DNA from: CAYIFA01 sp964362625
GTDB taxonomy: Bacteria > Patescibacteriota > Minisyncoccia > 1-14-0-10-42-19
Assembly: GCA_964362625.1 (NCBI GenBank)
Contig: CAYIFA010000004.1
Coordinates: 1 to 34,938 of the forward strand
Direction of reading: 5' to 3'
Length of the DNA stretch: 34,938 nt
The translations under genes were made by a program, and so were the position numbers. Within the stretch, counting starts at the first letter, position 1, and the number at the start of each line of letters is the position of its first letter. Below the pieces are notes generated by a model, which searched no databases, had not been told where the DNA came from, and saw only the letters and a list, made by a program, of their open reading frames with translations. Shown here piece by piece: positions 7,813 to 16,224 of this stretch.

Positions 7813-9180
7813 TTACCTCTCAAATAGAATCGGGCCGTTAGCCGAGTCCTTGATTGTAAACCCGGATTTTTCAATTTGCTCGCGGATTTTATCAGCGTTT
7901 GGCCAATCTTTTTTTTGACGGAAATCCTCGCGCTTTTTAAGAAGCATTTTTAACTTTGCGGAAATTTTTGGCGGTTTGGCACTTTTAAACCCGATAGATA
8001 AAACTTGGTCAACCCATTTCAATTCTCTGCCACTCAACTTTTCAGCATAATTCCATAATACAGCAAGCGCTCCGGGGGTATCTAAATCATTTGCCAATGC
8101 GGCGGCAAATTCTTTTTTAAAGTTTTTAATAATCTTTCTGTCAGCTTTCCTTTTAGTCTGGTTAATGCGCGCCATAATGCCTAACAAATTCCTTCGCGCA
8201 TTTCGCGCCGATTCAAGCGCTTCCAATGAGAATAATAGCGATGAGCGATAGTGAGCAGTGAGAACAAGGTAACGATAATCAAGCGGCTTAAACCCTTTTC
8301 CTACAAGCTCATCAAGCGTCAAAAAATTACCTTCAGACTTCCCCATGCGTTTTTTATCTACCAACAAAAAGTTTCCGTGGATCCAATAATTTACAAACTT
8401 CTTGCCGGTAGCGGCTTCGGACTCTGCGATTTCATTGGTGTGATGCACCGGAATATGGTCAATGCCGCCAGCATGAATGTCAAAATGCTCGCCCAGATAT
8501 TTCATCGCCATTGCCGAACACTCAATATGCCAACCCGGGAATCCTTTGCCCCACGGCGAGCCCCATTCCATATCGCGCTTTTCACCTTTTGGCGAGAACT
8601 TCCACAATGCGAAATCTTCCTGGTGGCGCTTGTCCTTCGCGGCGATTCTTTCGCTTATTTCCAAATCTTCCGGCTTGGATTTCAACAAGGCGCCATAATT
8701 TTTAAATTTTGACGTGTCAAAATACACTCCATCCGTAATCTTGTAGGTAAACCCCTTTTCTTCAAGTTTCTTAATCAAAACAATCTGCTCGTCTATATGC
8801 CCGGTGGCCCTGGCCCAGATATCTGGCGGAGCGATATTAAGTTTTGCTAAGTCCTTTTTAAACGTTTTTTCATAGAAACGGGCTACATCCCAAGCAGTTT
8901 TGCGCTGACGTTTAGCCTCCCGTTCAACTTTATCGTCGCCGGTATCATCGTCAGAGCTTAAATGCCCAACATCCGTTATGTTCATAACATGCTTAACCCG
9001 GTAGCCGGTCAATTTGAGAGTTTTTTTTAGAATATCCGCAAATATATAAGTCCGCAGGTTGCCAATGTGGGCGTATTGATAAACTGTTGGGCCGCAAGTG
9101 TAGAGGCCGGCTCTTTTAGCGGAAATTGGCCTGAATTTTTCCTTTTTATGGCCGAGAGTATTAAATAAATATAGCGTCAT
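7813..9180 (-). CDS. cysS: Cysteinyl-tRNA synthetase
   Basis: The 455-residue enzyme charges tRNA-Cys with cysteine in the cytosol. Class I signatures are present: YAHIGNLRTY (HIGH motif, about residue 38), KRMGKSEGNF (KMSKS motif, about 276-285), the zinc ligands in LYTCGPTVY, WHIECSAM and HAGGIDHIPVHHTNE, and the C-terminal helical anticodon region. The chosen ATG at 9180 matches the usual family start (TLYLFNTLG). A repeat element of 59 bp lies immediately upstream, and a 29-codon ORF from a consensus promoter ends by overlapping this ATG (ATGA), so cysS is probably translated by coupling or reinitiation. It is divergent from ctpA. Confidence 0.97.
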   Translation of the reverse strand: MTLYLFNTLGHKKEKFRPISAKRAGLYTCGPTVYQYAHIGNLRTYIFADILKKTLKLTGYRVKHVMNITDVGHLSSDDDTGDDKVEREAKRQRKTAWDVARFYEKTFKKDLAKLNIAPPDIWARATGHIDEQIVLIKKLEEKGFTYKITDGVYFDTSKFKNYGALLKSKPEDLEISERIAAKDKRHQEDFALWKFSPKGEKRDMEWGSPWGKGFPGWHIECSAMAMKYLGEHFDIHAGGIDHIPVHHTNEIAESEAATGKKFVNYWIHGNFLLVDKKRMGKSEGNFLTLDELVGKGFKPLDYRYLVLTAHYRSSLLFSLEALESARNARRNLLGIMARINQTKRKADRKIIKNFKKEFAAALANDLDTPGALAVLWNYAEKLSGRELKWVDQVLSIGFKSAKPPKISAKLKMLLKKREDFRQKKDWPNADKIREQIEKSGFTIKDSANGPILFER

Positions 9181-9266
9181 GGTTCGACTTCGCTCATCTC
9201 TCGACTTCGCTCGGGATCCTGAGCTTGTCGAAGGACCATGACCCTGAATAAAATTGAATGGGTCAT
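9177..9266 (-). CDS. Leaderless 29-codon upstream ORF overlapping the cysS start
   Basis: TTCACA-17-TATACT is followed after exactly 6 nt by an ATG at 9266. This frame runs 29 codons (MTHSILFRVM, then VLRQAQDPERSR encoded by the repeat) and ends in TGA at 9179-9177, overlapping the cysS ATG by ATGA. It is out of frame with cysS. It contains no Cys codons, so it does not look like an attenuating leader peptide for cysteine. If the 59-bp repeat (9181-9239) is removed, ATG 9266 becomes in frame with cysS, which suggests it was the original start and that the repeat split the gene start. Whether the peptide is made is unknown. Confidence 0.55.
   Translation of the reverse strand: MTHSILFRVMVLRQAQDPERSREMSEVEP
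9181..9239. repeat. REP-like palindromic element in the cysS leader
   Basis: The element contains TCGACTTCGCTC and GAGCTTGTCGA arms around GGGATCCT, plus a second TTCGACTTCGCTC block. CATG stands at both borders (9178-9181 and 9237-9240), either a 4-bp target duplication or part of the palindrome. The minus strand reads LRQAQDPERSR, a peptide I recall as common in translations of such repeats. The TTCGAC...GCTCAGG motif is shared with 759-788. Confidence 0.75.
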
Positions 9267-9272
9267 ATATTG

Positions 9273-9301
9273 AGTATAAAATAAGATCGTCATGGTGTGA
9301 A
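9273..9301 (-). promoter_or_regulatory. cysS transcription promoter
   Basis: On the minus strand, TTCACA (9301-9296), a 17-base spacer and TATACT (9278-9273). The predicted start is at ATG 9266, 86 nt before the cysS ATG. Its -35 is directly back to back with the ctpA -35 at 9302-9307. Confidence 0.7.
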
Positions 9302-9330
9302 TTGACTGCAGGGAGATGTTTTGCGATACT
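9302..9330 (+). promoter_or_regulatory. ctpA-rplI-pyrG promoter
   Basis: TTGACT at 9302-9307, 17-base spacer, GATACT at 9325-9330 preceded by TGC, so an extended -10. The predicted start near 9337 leaves a leader of about 5 nt before the ATG at 9342. Confidence 0.65.
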
Positions 9331-9341
9331 AAAGAAATATT

Positions 9342-10592
9342 ATGACGCTTGTCAAAAAAATCGCAGCTTTCACCGGCGGAGGACTATTGATTTTAGCGGT
9401 TTTCGGCGCCGGAATTTTTGTTGGAATAAGCCACCGGCCGGCAATTGAACGGATATTGGAGATAAAGAATAAAGAAGTTGGCCAGCCGCAAGAGCAAGTT
9501 GATTTTACGCCATTCTGGCAAACTTGGAATTTGCTAAAAGACAAATACGTGGCCCAAGATGAAGTTGATCCGCAAAAATTGGTTTGGGGCGCAATCCAAG
9601 GCATGGTCAGCGCGGTAGGCGATCCGTACACAGTTTTCTTGCCGCCAAAGGAAGACGAAATTTTCAAAAGCGAAGTCAGCGGCACTTTTAGCGGAGTTGG
9701 GATGGAAATCGGTTTGAGGAACGGACTTATTACCGTAATCGCGCCGTTAAAAGGAACGCCGGCCTACACTGCCGGCATTAAGGCCGGGGACTTTATCACG
9801 GCAATTGACGGCGAGCCAACCGATCGCACAACCCTGGAAGACGCGGTCAGCCGTATTCGCGGAGAAAAAGGGACCGAGGTAAAAATTAATATCCGCCGTA
9901 AAGGATCGGCCGATCCATTGGAGTTTAAAATCATCCGGGATACGATCCAGATTCCTGTTATCGAGGTCGAGACCAAAGAGGGTTTCATAACTGCCCGCGA
10001 TGACGGACAGGATCACAAACAGAGCATACCCGGCGATATCTACCTGATACGGCTTTTCAATTTTTCGGAAAAATCGCCGTTCGCCTTTCAGGCGGCCAGC
10101 CGAGATATGCTGCTTAGCGGCAAGAAAAAGCTAATATTGGATTTAAGAAATAACCCCGGAGGATTCCTGGAAGCGTCAATTGATATTGCCAGCTGGTTTT
10201 TACCCGCAGGAGAAGTGGTGGTCAAAGAAGACCTGGGAACCGATGAAAGAATTCACCGTTCCGTCGGCTATAATGTTTTCAATAGCACTCCGACAGTCAT
10301 ATTAATTAACGAGGGCTCAGCTTCTGCCTCGGAAATTGTAGCGGGCGCGCTTCATGACCACGGTAGGGCGATCTTAGTTGGAACAAAAACTTTCGGAAAA
10401 GGATCGGTTCAAGAATTGATTTCGGTTACCGACCACACTTCGCTCAAAGTAACCATTGCCAGATGGCTTACCCCCAACGGCGTTAATATCTCAAAAGAAG
10501 GAATAGCTCCGGACCATGTGGTTGAACTGGTTGACGACAAGGCGGGTATTGACGAACAATTAGAGAAGGCGATTGAAATTTTATCAAAATGA
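9342..10592 (+). CDS. ctpA: Carboxy-terminal processing protease, S41 family
   Basis: The 416-residue serine protease is anchored by one N-terminal helix (about residues 5-28) and should act outside the membrane on C-termini of envelope proteins. The order is N-terminal helical region, PDZ domain (about 108-195, with GVGMEI, PAYTAGIKAGDFITAIDG), and the S41 catalytic core. The catalytic Ser is in EGSASASE (S328) and the Lys in TFGKGSVQ (K353), 25 residues apart as in the family; LILDLRNNPGG is the usual strand before the Ser. The gene overlaps rplI by 4 bases and leads an operon with rplI and pyrG. The link with ribosome and nucleotide genes appears to be positional only. Confidence 0.95.
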   Translation: MTLVKKIAAFTGGGLLILAVFGAGIFVGISHRPAIERILEIKNKEVGQPQEQVDFTPFWQTWNLLKDKYVAQDEVDPQKLVWGAIQGMVSAVGDPYTVFLPPKEDEIFKSEVSGTFSGVGMEIGLRNGLITVIAPLKGTPAYTAGIKAGDFITAIDGEPTDRTTLEDAVSRIRGEKGTEVKINIRRKGSADPLEFKIIRDTIQIPVIEVETKEGFITARDDGQDHKQSIPGDIYLIRLFNFSEKSPFAFQAASRDMLLSGKKKLILDLRNNPGGFLEASIDIASWFLPAGEVVVKEDLGTDERIHRSVGYNVFNSTPTVILINEGSASASEIVAGALHDHGRAILVGTKTFGKGSVQELISVTDHTSLKVTIARWLTPNGVNISKEGIAPDHVVELVDDKAGIDEQLEKAIEILSK

Positions 10593-11023
10593 AAGTCATA
10601 TTATTGCAGGATGTTCCCAAACTAGGCGGTAAGGGCGAAATAAAAGAGGCCGCCGACGGCTATGCCCGTAATTTTCTCATACCGAACAAGTTGGCGCGTA
10701 GCGCCACGCCAGAGGCAATCAACCAGCTCGAAGAAGACACCCGGCAAAACTCGATAAAAAAACAAAAAAAAGATAATGGCTTTCGGCAAGCGCTGGAAGA
10801 TCTCGAAGGCAAGACAATAGAAATCGCGTTAAAAGTCAACGAAAAAGGGGAGTTCTACCGAAAGGTGACCGCCAAAACCATAGTCGAAAATCTTAAAAAA
10901 GGCATTAACACAGAAGATATTGCTCTTGACGACAAATCAATAACCAAACCCGGAGAATATAGCATTCCGGTGCGTAGAGGCGAAATTTCAGGCAACATCT
11001 CGGTAAAAATCTCGGCAAAATGA
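10589..11023 (+). CDS. rplI: 50S ribosomal protein bL9
   Basis: The 144-residue protein has the bL9 N-terminal rRNA-binding domain (MKVILLQDVPKLGGKGEIKEA, then GYARNFLIPNKLA), a long connecting helix (about residues 45-75) and a C-terminal domain ending in ISVKISAK. It binds 23S rRNA near the L1 stalk in well-studied bacteria. bL9 is missing in some CPR lineages, so its presence is a taxonomic clue against those groups. It overlaps ctpA by 4 bases upstream and pyrG by 4 bases (ATGA) downstream, and no Shine-Dalgarno is visible, which points to coupled translation. Confidence 0.96.
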   Translation: MKVILLQDVPKLGGKGEIKEAADGYARNFLIPNKLARSATPEAINQLEEDTRQNSIKKQKKDNGFRQALEDLEGKTIEIALKVNEKGEFYRKVTAKTIVENLKKGINTEDIALDDKSITKPGEYSIPVRRGEISGNISVKISAK

Positions 11024-12648
11024 CCCGATACATATTTATAGTCGGCGGGGTAATGAGCGGAATCGGCAAAGGAGTATCTACCGCTTCCATCGGCGCGATA
11101 TTGAAGAGTTACGGCTTCAAAGTTAACGCGGTGAAAATTGATCCGTATTTAAACGTGGATGCTGGCACTATGAATCCGGTTGAGCATGGCGAAGTTTTTG
11201 TCACTGAAGACGGCTTGGAGTGCGATCAAGACATCGGAAATTACGAGAGGTTTCTTGATCAGAATATGTACCGGCAGAATTATATGACTACCGGACAAGT
11301 TTATCAAACAGTCATAGATCGAGAGCGCGCCATGCATTATGACGGCAAATGCGTTGAAGTGGTACCGCATATTACCGAGGAAATCATTTCAAGAATCGTT
11401 AATGCCGGAGAAAAATCAAAAGCGGATTTTGTTCTAATTGAAGTCGGCGGAACTGTTGGCGAATACCAAAACTCGGTTTTTTTGGAAGCTGGCCGCATCA
11501 TGAAGCTTAATATGCCGGGCCGGGTTCTTTTTGTAATGGTTAGCTACCTGCCGATACCCAAGATGATTGGTGAGATGAAAACCAAGCCGACTCAACACGC
11601 CGTCAGATCATTGAACACCGCAGGAATTCAGCCGGACATAATCATTGCGCGCTCCGCTGTCCCGATTGATTCTCCCCGAAAAGCAAAAATAGCCACCTTC
11701 TGCAATGTCGCCGATAATGATGTAATTTCAGCTCCCGATATCAAAAGCATTTATGAGATACCGGTCAATTTTGAAAAGGACCGGCTGGGAGAACGGTTGC
11801 TTGCCAAGTTCGGGGTATCGAAGCGGAAGCCAAATCTCGGCGAATGGAAAAAACTGTCGGCCAAAATCCAAAAATTCACCGAGACGCTCCGGATAGCAAT
11901 CGCCGGAAAATATTTTTCAACCGGAAAATTCGTGCTGTCTGACTCCTATATATCAGTAATCGAGGCAATCAAGCATGCCGCCTGGCAAGCGCGGGTTAAC
12001 CCGGAAATTCATTGGATAGATGCCGAGATCTATGAGAAACTCCCTAATCGGATGCGTGAGCTTGCTAAGTTTGATGGTATTATAGTGCCCGGCGGCTTTG
12101 GCTCGCGGGGGATTACGGGCAAATTGAAAGTAATAAAATACGCCCGTACCAATAATATCCCGTACTTGGGACTGTGCTACGGGATGCAGTTGGCGGTTGT
12201 TGAATTTGCGAGAAACGTTTGCGGACTGAAAAAGGCGGCGAGCACCGAAATAGATAAAGACACCGAACACCCAATAATTTCGATTCTACCGGAACAGGCC
12301 GGCAACCTGAAAAGTTTGAACTACGGCGGTTCAATGCGTTTAGGCGGATTCCCCTGCGAACTAAAAGAGGGGACAATCGCATATAAGGCCTACGGCGAAA
12401 AACGGATCATTGAACGCCATCGCCACCGCTACGAATTCAATAATGACTTTCGCGAACAACTCGAAAAACAAGGTCTGGTTGTTTCCGGATTAAACCCTCA
12501 AAAGAATTTAGTTGAGATAATTGAATTAAAAAAACATCCATTTTTTGTCGGCACCCAATTCCATCCGGAGTTAAAATCACGGCCATTCAAGCCGCATCCA
12601 CTTTTTTGCGCCTTCATCAAGGCGGCGAACAAAAAAGCTAGAAAATAA
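11020..12648 (+). CDS. pyrG: CTP synthase
   Basis: The 542-residue enzyme converts UTP to CTP with ATP and glutamine. The synthetase domain opens with GGVMSGIGKGVSTASIGAIL (P-loop) and has KIDPYLNVDAGTMNPVEHGEVFV and the DIGNYERFLD allosteric/active-site segment. The glutamine amidotransferase domain (about residues 285-540) has GGFGSRGITGKL, the nucleophile Cys in LGLCYGMQ (near residue 386), and the QFHPELKSRP triad segment. The nucleophile motif has Tyr where Leu is more common (CLGMQ in many bacteria). The gene closes the ctpA-rplI-pyrG operon and converges with murA across a 36-bp perfect palindrome. Confidence 0.98.
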   Translation: MTRYIFIVGGVMSGIGKGVSTASIGAILKSYGFKVNAVKIDPYLNVDAGTMNPVEHGEVFVTEDGLECDQDIGNYERFLDQNMYRQNYMTTGQVYQTVIDRERAMHYDGKCVEVVPHITEEIISRIVNAGEKSKADFVLIEVGGTVGEYQNSVFLEAGRIMKLNMPGRVLFVMVSYLPIPKMIGEMKTKPTQHAVRSLNTAGIQPDIIIARSAVPIDSPRKAKIATFCNVADNDVISAPDIKSIYEIPVNFEKDRLGERLLAKFGVSKRKPNLGEWKKLSAKIQKFTETLRIAIAGKYFSTGKFVLSDSYISVIEAIKHAAWQARVNPEIHWIDAEIYEKLPNRMRELAKFDGIIVPGGFGSRGITGKLKVIKYARTNNIPYLGLCYGMQLAVVEFARNVCGLKKAASTEIDKDTEHPIISILPEQAGNLKSLNYGGSMRLGGFPCELKEGTIAYKAYGEKRIIERHRHRYEFNNDFREQLEKQGLVVSGLNPQKNLVEIIELKKHPFFVGTQFHPELKSRPFKPHPLFCAFIKAANKKARK

Positions 12649-12669
12649 CCGTCTATTTCCAGTTTATTT

Positions 12670-12705
12670 ATTCTAATTATTTCACGGCCGTGAAATAATT
12701 AGAAT
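12670..12705. repeat. 36-bp perfect palindrome between convergent pyrG and murA
   Basis: Two 18-base arms (ATTCTAATTATTTCACGG and its exact complement) meet with no loop, centred at 12687/12688. The position between convergent genes fits a bidirectional terminator, but there is no canonical T tract and the GC part is only the CACGGCCGTG centre. It might also be a dispersed element or a protein-binding site. Confidence 0.75.
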
Positions 12706-12735
12706 GTAACTAAAATAATAAGGAGAGTATAAAAT

Positions 12736-14007
12736 TTAAGTGACCCGTTCAATTTTTGCTCCAACCGCCTGCAGGCGTTTTTCAATTTGGGCATACCCCC
12801 GGTCAATATGAAATACATTATGGATTTCCGACTGGCCTTCGGCGATCAAAGCGGCGATAACAAAAGCGAGGCCCGCACGCAAATCCGGACTTTCCATCAT
12901 GCGGCCGCGCAACTTATTCGGGCCGATAATGATCGCGCGATGCGGATCGCAAGGAATGACATTGGCGCCCATGCGGCGCAATTCCTCCAAATAATGCAGG
13001 CGCCCCTCAAAAACAGTTTCAAAAACTTTTGACTCGCCTTCGGCTTGGGTAAGCAAAACCGCGAATGGCGATTGCAGATCTGTTGCAAACCCCGGATAAA
13101 CAGCGGTAGTTATTGAAGCGGCCCTTATTTTTTTCGGACGGGAAATTTTTAACCAAGTGTCTCCGCGCCTGACTTCAACTCCGGCGCTTTCAAGCTGAAT
13201 AATCAAACTTTCCAGGTGTTCCGGCCGGCAATCAGTAATTTTAAGATCATTGCCTAAAAGAGCCGCGAGAATGGCAAAACTTCCGGCTTCAATGCGATCA
13301 GGAATCACCCGGAACGGCTCAAGCGAGCCGGCATGAAGGGGCCTTGCGTCATTTCCCCGGATTATTATCGTATTTGTTCCGGCGCCTTGAATGTCTGCTC
13401 CGCCGAAAGCCAAAAATTCCGCGAGCGACCGGATTTCCGGCTCACCGGCGGCATTTTTAATTATCGTTTCACCCCGAGCCGAAGTCGCGGCCATCATCAG
13501 AGTTTCGGTCGCGGTAACACTCGGAAACGGCAAAAAGATTTCACTGCCCCGCAAGGCATCGGCAGAAAATTTATAAAACTCATCAGATTCTTTGAGCACT
13601 GCTCCAAGTTTGCCGAAACCATCAATAAAAAAGTCGATTGGGCGCTTGCCGATGACACAACCGCCGGGATGAGGAATTTGGGCAGTCCCATATCGCGCTA
13701 AGAGCGGCCCTAAAAAAACCACCGAGGCGCGCATGTTTTTCGCGATTTCCGGATCTAATGCAGAACTATTTGCCGAAGTTCCGTTAATTTTCAGTATGCC
13801 GTTTTCATCATAATGGATTTCGGCCCCGAGTTTTTCCAGAAGTTCGGAGGTTTTTCTGACATCGGCAATCTGCGGAATATTCGCGAATGAAACCGGGTGA
13901 TCGAATAACAAAGACGCGGCCATCAGTTTGGTCGCGGCATTCTTTGACCCCATAACCGGTAACTCACCGGAAAGCTGTCGGCCGCCTTCAACAACGAATT
14001 TCTCCAT
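12736..14007 (-). CDS. murA: UDP-N-acetylglucosamine 1-carboxyvinyltransferase
   Basis: The 423-residue cytosolic enzyme makes the first committed step of peptidoglycan synthesis, transferring enolpyruvate from PEP to UDP-GlcNAc. It shows the K22-N23 pair (GSKNAATKLMA), the active-site Cys at 117 (PHPGGCVIGKRP, the residue that fosfomycin alkylates in other MurA proteins) and the late segments YPGFATDLQSPFAVLLTQAEG and IDRGYAQIEKRL. Length is normal. A -10 box TAGAAT lies 6 nt upstream of the ATG, back to back with the promoter of the PEGA gene. It appears to be a single-gene transcript ending at the 36-bp palindrome. Confidence 0.97.
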   Translation of the reverse strand: MEKFVVEGGRQLSGELPVMGSKNAATKLMAASLLFDHPVSFANIPQIADVRKTSELLEKLGAEIHYDENGILKINGTSANSSALDPEIAKNMRASVVFLGPLLARYGTAQIPHPGGCVIGKRPIDFFIDGFGKLGAVLKESDEFYKFSADALRGSEIFLPFPSVTATETLMMAATSARGETIIKNAAGEPEIRSLAEFLAFGGADIQGAGTNTIIIRGNDARPLHAGSLEPFRVIPDRIEAGSFAILAALLGNDLKITDCRPEHLESLIIQLESAGVEVRRGDTWLKISRPKKIRAASITTAVYPGFATDLQSPFAVLLTQAEGESKVFETVFEGRLHYLEELRRMGANVIPCDPHRAIIIGPNKLRGRMMESPDLRAGLAFVIAALIAEGQSEIHNVFHIDRGYAQIEKRLQAVGAKIERVT

Positions 14008-14013
14008 GCTTTA

Positions 14014-14019
14014 ATTCTA
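14014..14019 (-). promoter_or_regulatory. -10 box of murA, leaderless spacing
   Basis: TAGAAT on the minus strand with 6 nt (TAAAGC) to the murA ATG at 14007. The -35 is weak (TTCCAA region). Divergent from the promoter at 14029-14057. Confidence 0.5.
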
Positions 14020-14028
14020 ATCTGAGCA

Positions 14029-14057
14029 TTGAAAAATTGGAATTTTGACCTTATACT
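14029..14057 (+). promoter_or_regulatory. Promoter of the PEGA-domain gene, leaderless spacing
   Basis: TTGAAA at 14029-14034, 17-base spacer, TATACT at 14052-14057, then 6 nt to ATG 14064. Confidence 0.7.
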
Positions 14058-14063
14058 TAAACC

Positions 14064-14942
14064 ATGACATATTACCAGAGACGCCGGCTATTTTGGATAT
14101 TTACCGTATTTTTTAGCGTGCTGGCATTTCCGGTGATTCTATACGCCACCGGCTGGCGCATAACCAGCGATCTTACCCTCAAGCGCACCGGCGGGTTGTT
14201 TGTCAGCGCCGATGAATCAGAGGTTGAATTTTTTATCAATGGCGAGCTCGAAAAGCGCACTAATCTCTTGCAGACCGGACTATTTCTTCAGGGGCTGACC
14301 CCCGGTAAAATATCGGTTATCGCCGCGAAAGAGAATTATTGGCCATGGGCCAAAGAATTGGAAATTAAAGAGAGCTTTGTGGCCGAGGCGCGGGCGTTTT
14401 TGGTGCCGAATGAACCGAAAGGAGAAATGCTAGTGCACGGCAATTATAAAAATATGTACGCTCTACCCGACGCCGGTGTGCTGGTATTGGAAAATGAGCG
14501 ATCCGGCAAAACTGCTTTTGACTATTATCAACCGTCTGAAAAGAATTTTTTAGTCGGCGCGCTATTTGGGCCAAGCGATTTTAAATTAAGCGTCACCGAC
14601 ATAACTGATAAGCGTAATAAAATCCGGATCCGCATTGGGGAAGATAAAAGAGAAGTACTCGCCGAATGGATCGTCGAAGAACCGCTGCCGTATTTTTTTG
14701 AGAGTAGAGGGGAGACTTCCGTGTTTAAACCCAAAACCGATGTCCGCGGCATTGGATTTTATCCGGGAAGGCGCGATATAATTTTGGTCGCGGTGGAAAA
14801 CGGAATTTTCGCCCTGGAATTGGACGGCCGCGGCATGCGCAATTTCCAGCCAGTATACAAAGGCAAAAATCCGGTATTTGCTGTTCTGGAAAATCTGATA
14901 TATATTCTTGATGATGGCCGGTTATTTGAAGTCCGCATTTAA
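14064..14942 (+). CDS. Membrane-anchored PEGA-domain protein
   Basis: The 292-residue product has a basic N-terminus (YYQRRRLFW), one membrane helix (about residues 9-28), then a PEGA-type beta domain: GGLFVSADESEVEFFINGELEKRTN...GLTPGKISVIAAKENYWPWAKELEI. The remainder is rich in beta strands and may form an incomplete propeller of the kind seen C-terminal to PEGA domains in CPR proteins. PEGA domains are surface-exposed and mainly found in S-layer or envelope proteins; exact function is unknown. It starts from its own leaderless promoter, divergent from murA, and lies 30 bases before mreB. Confidence 0.75.
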   Translation: MTYYQRRRLFWIFTVFFSVLAFPVILYATGWRITSDLTLKRTGGLFVSADESEVEFFINGELEKRTNLLQTGLFLQGLTPGKISVIAAKENYWPWAKELEIKESFVAEARAFLVPNEPKGEMLVHGNYKNMYALPDAGVLVLENERSGKTAFDYYQPSEKNFLVGALFGPSDFKLSVTDITDKRNKIRIRIGEDKREVLAEWIVEEPLPYFFESRGETSVFKPKTDVRGIGFYPGRRDIILVAVENGIFALELDGRGMRNFQPVYKGKNPVFAVLENLIYILDDGRLFEVRI

Positions 14943-14972
14943 CGATACAATTAAATCACATTGGAACTAAAC

Positions 14973-16007
14973 ATGGCAATTTTCACGAAACAATTAGGCA
15001 TTGATCTTGGCACGGCAAATACATTAGTTTTTGTCCCGGGGAAAGGCATTGTGCTAAACGAACCATCAGTGGTCGCTGTTTCTATTCCGGACAATAAGGT
15101 ACTTGCCGTTGGCAACGAAGCCAAGGCCATGGTCGGCAAAACCCCGGACACCATTACTGCCTACCGCCCAATGCGCGATGGGGTTATCGCCGACTACCGC
15201 ATCACTGAGGCAATGTTGCGTTATTATATCGGCAAATCTATCGGGCGCTGGAATTTTTTTAAACCGGAAGTTTTGGTCTCGGTGCCAGCCGGAGTGACTT
15301 CCACCGAAAGGCGATCAGTCATCGAGGCGGCCATAAAGGCCGGGGCCAGAGCGGCCTATGTGATTAAAGAACCGATATTAGCGGCTATTGGCGCGGAAAT
15401 TCCGATTCACGAACCAACCGGCCACATGATTGTTGATATCGGCGGCGGAACAACCGATGCGGCAGTTATTTCTTTGGGCGGTATTGTCGCTTCAACCTCG
15501 GTAAAAGTGGCGGGCAACCGAATTGATCAGGCAATCGCCGATTACATCAAAAAAACCTATAATCTGGCTATTGGAGATTCGGCCGCGGAGAACATAAAAA
15601 TAAATATCGCCTCGGCAGTGCCGGTTGAAAATGAAGAATCTTGGGAGGTGCGCGGCCGGGACCTGCTTTCTGGGTTGCCGCGCACCTGCCGTATTACCAC
15701 CAATGAAACAGTAAAGGCCATTGATACGATTTTACGCGAGATTACCAAGGCCGTTAAATACGTTCTGCAGGAAACCCCCCCGGAATTGGCCGCGGATATT
15801 ATTGACAACAGCATTATCATGACTGGCGGCTCATCCATGCTCAAAAATTTTCCGGAACTGGTGTATCGCGCCACGGGCGTGAAGGCGCTCGTAGCCCCCG
15901 ACCCTCTTTTCTGCGTAGCTAAGGGAACTGGTATTGCGCTTGAGCATCTGGATATCTACAAAAAAGTAATTATTTCAAAAAAGTCAAAGTATGGAGGAAT
16001 TTCCTAA
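14973..16007 (+). CDS. mreB: Rod-shape actin homologue MreB, first paralogue
   Basis: The product of about 344 residues has the actin-type ATPase signatures IDLGTANTLV (phosphate 1), IVDIGGGTTDAAVISLGG (phosphate 2) and IIMTGGSSMLKNFPEL (adenosine). It forms membrane-bound filaments that guide lateral wall synthesis. The ATG at 14973 is preferred since MAIFTKQLGIDLG gives the usual membrane-binding N-terminus; a TTG at 14961 is possible and lies 9 nt past a TACAAT. It is a clear paralogue of the gene at 18761 and carries different residues in many positions (for example DAAVISLGG here against DIAVISLGG there). Unlike the other copy it has no mreC or mreD next to it. The following small ORF overlaps its end by 17 bases. 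Confidence 0.95.
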   Translation: MAIFTKQLGIDLGTANTLVFVPGKGIVLNEPSVVAVSIPDNKVLAVGNEAKAMVGKTPDTITAYRPMRDGVIADYRITEAMLRYYIGKSIGRWNFFKPEVLVSVPAGVTSTERRSVIEAAIKAGARAAYVIKEPILAAIGAEIPIHEPTGHMIVDIGGGTTDAAVISLGGIVASTSVKVAGNRIDQAIADYIKKTYNLAIGDSAAENIKINIASAVPVENEESWEVRGRDLLSGLPRTCRITTNETVKAIDTILREITKAVKYVLQETPPELAADIIDNSIIMTGGSSMLKNFPELVYRATGVKALVAPDPLFCVAKGTGIALEHLDIYKKVIISKKSKYGGIS

Positions 16008-16224
16008 AGATCCAGTCATGCGCAAAAAAATTTTGGACGGCGCGAACCGCGAAGAATTAAAGAAGTTTGTCGAAAGCGCCGAATCTTCTCTAAAGTACGA
16101 AACAAGAAATCCTGATGAATATTTTTGCTCGCGAGCGGCTATTGCGAAACTCGAGATCCTCGAATCCCATCCGGCATTTCCGGCAATATTCATCAAAGAT
16201 TATTTAACATTTTTAGTAAAGTGA
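15991..16224 (+). CDS. Small hypothetical protein between mreB and frr
   Basis: This 77-residue ORF begins inside the last codons of mreB and runs to a TGA that overlaps the next tiny ORF by GTGA. The product is soluble, charged and mostly helical (KKILDGANREELKKFVESAESSLKYE), with one Cys. I do not recognise a family. The close overlaps on both sides, the amino-acid composition and the absence of another gene in this space support it being real. It may be cotranslated with mreB. Confidence 0.6.
   Translation: MEEFPKDPVMRKKILDGANREELKKFVESAESSLKYETRNPDEYFCSRAAIAKLEILESHPAFPAIFIKDYLTFLVK

Noticed and set aside
8251..8712. Open frame antisense to cysS (153 codons)
   Set aside because: Shadow of the CysRS catalytic region; no protein family features.
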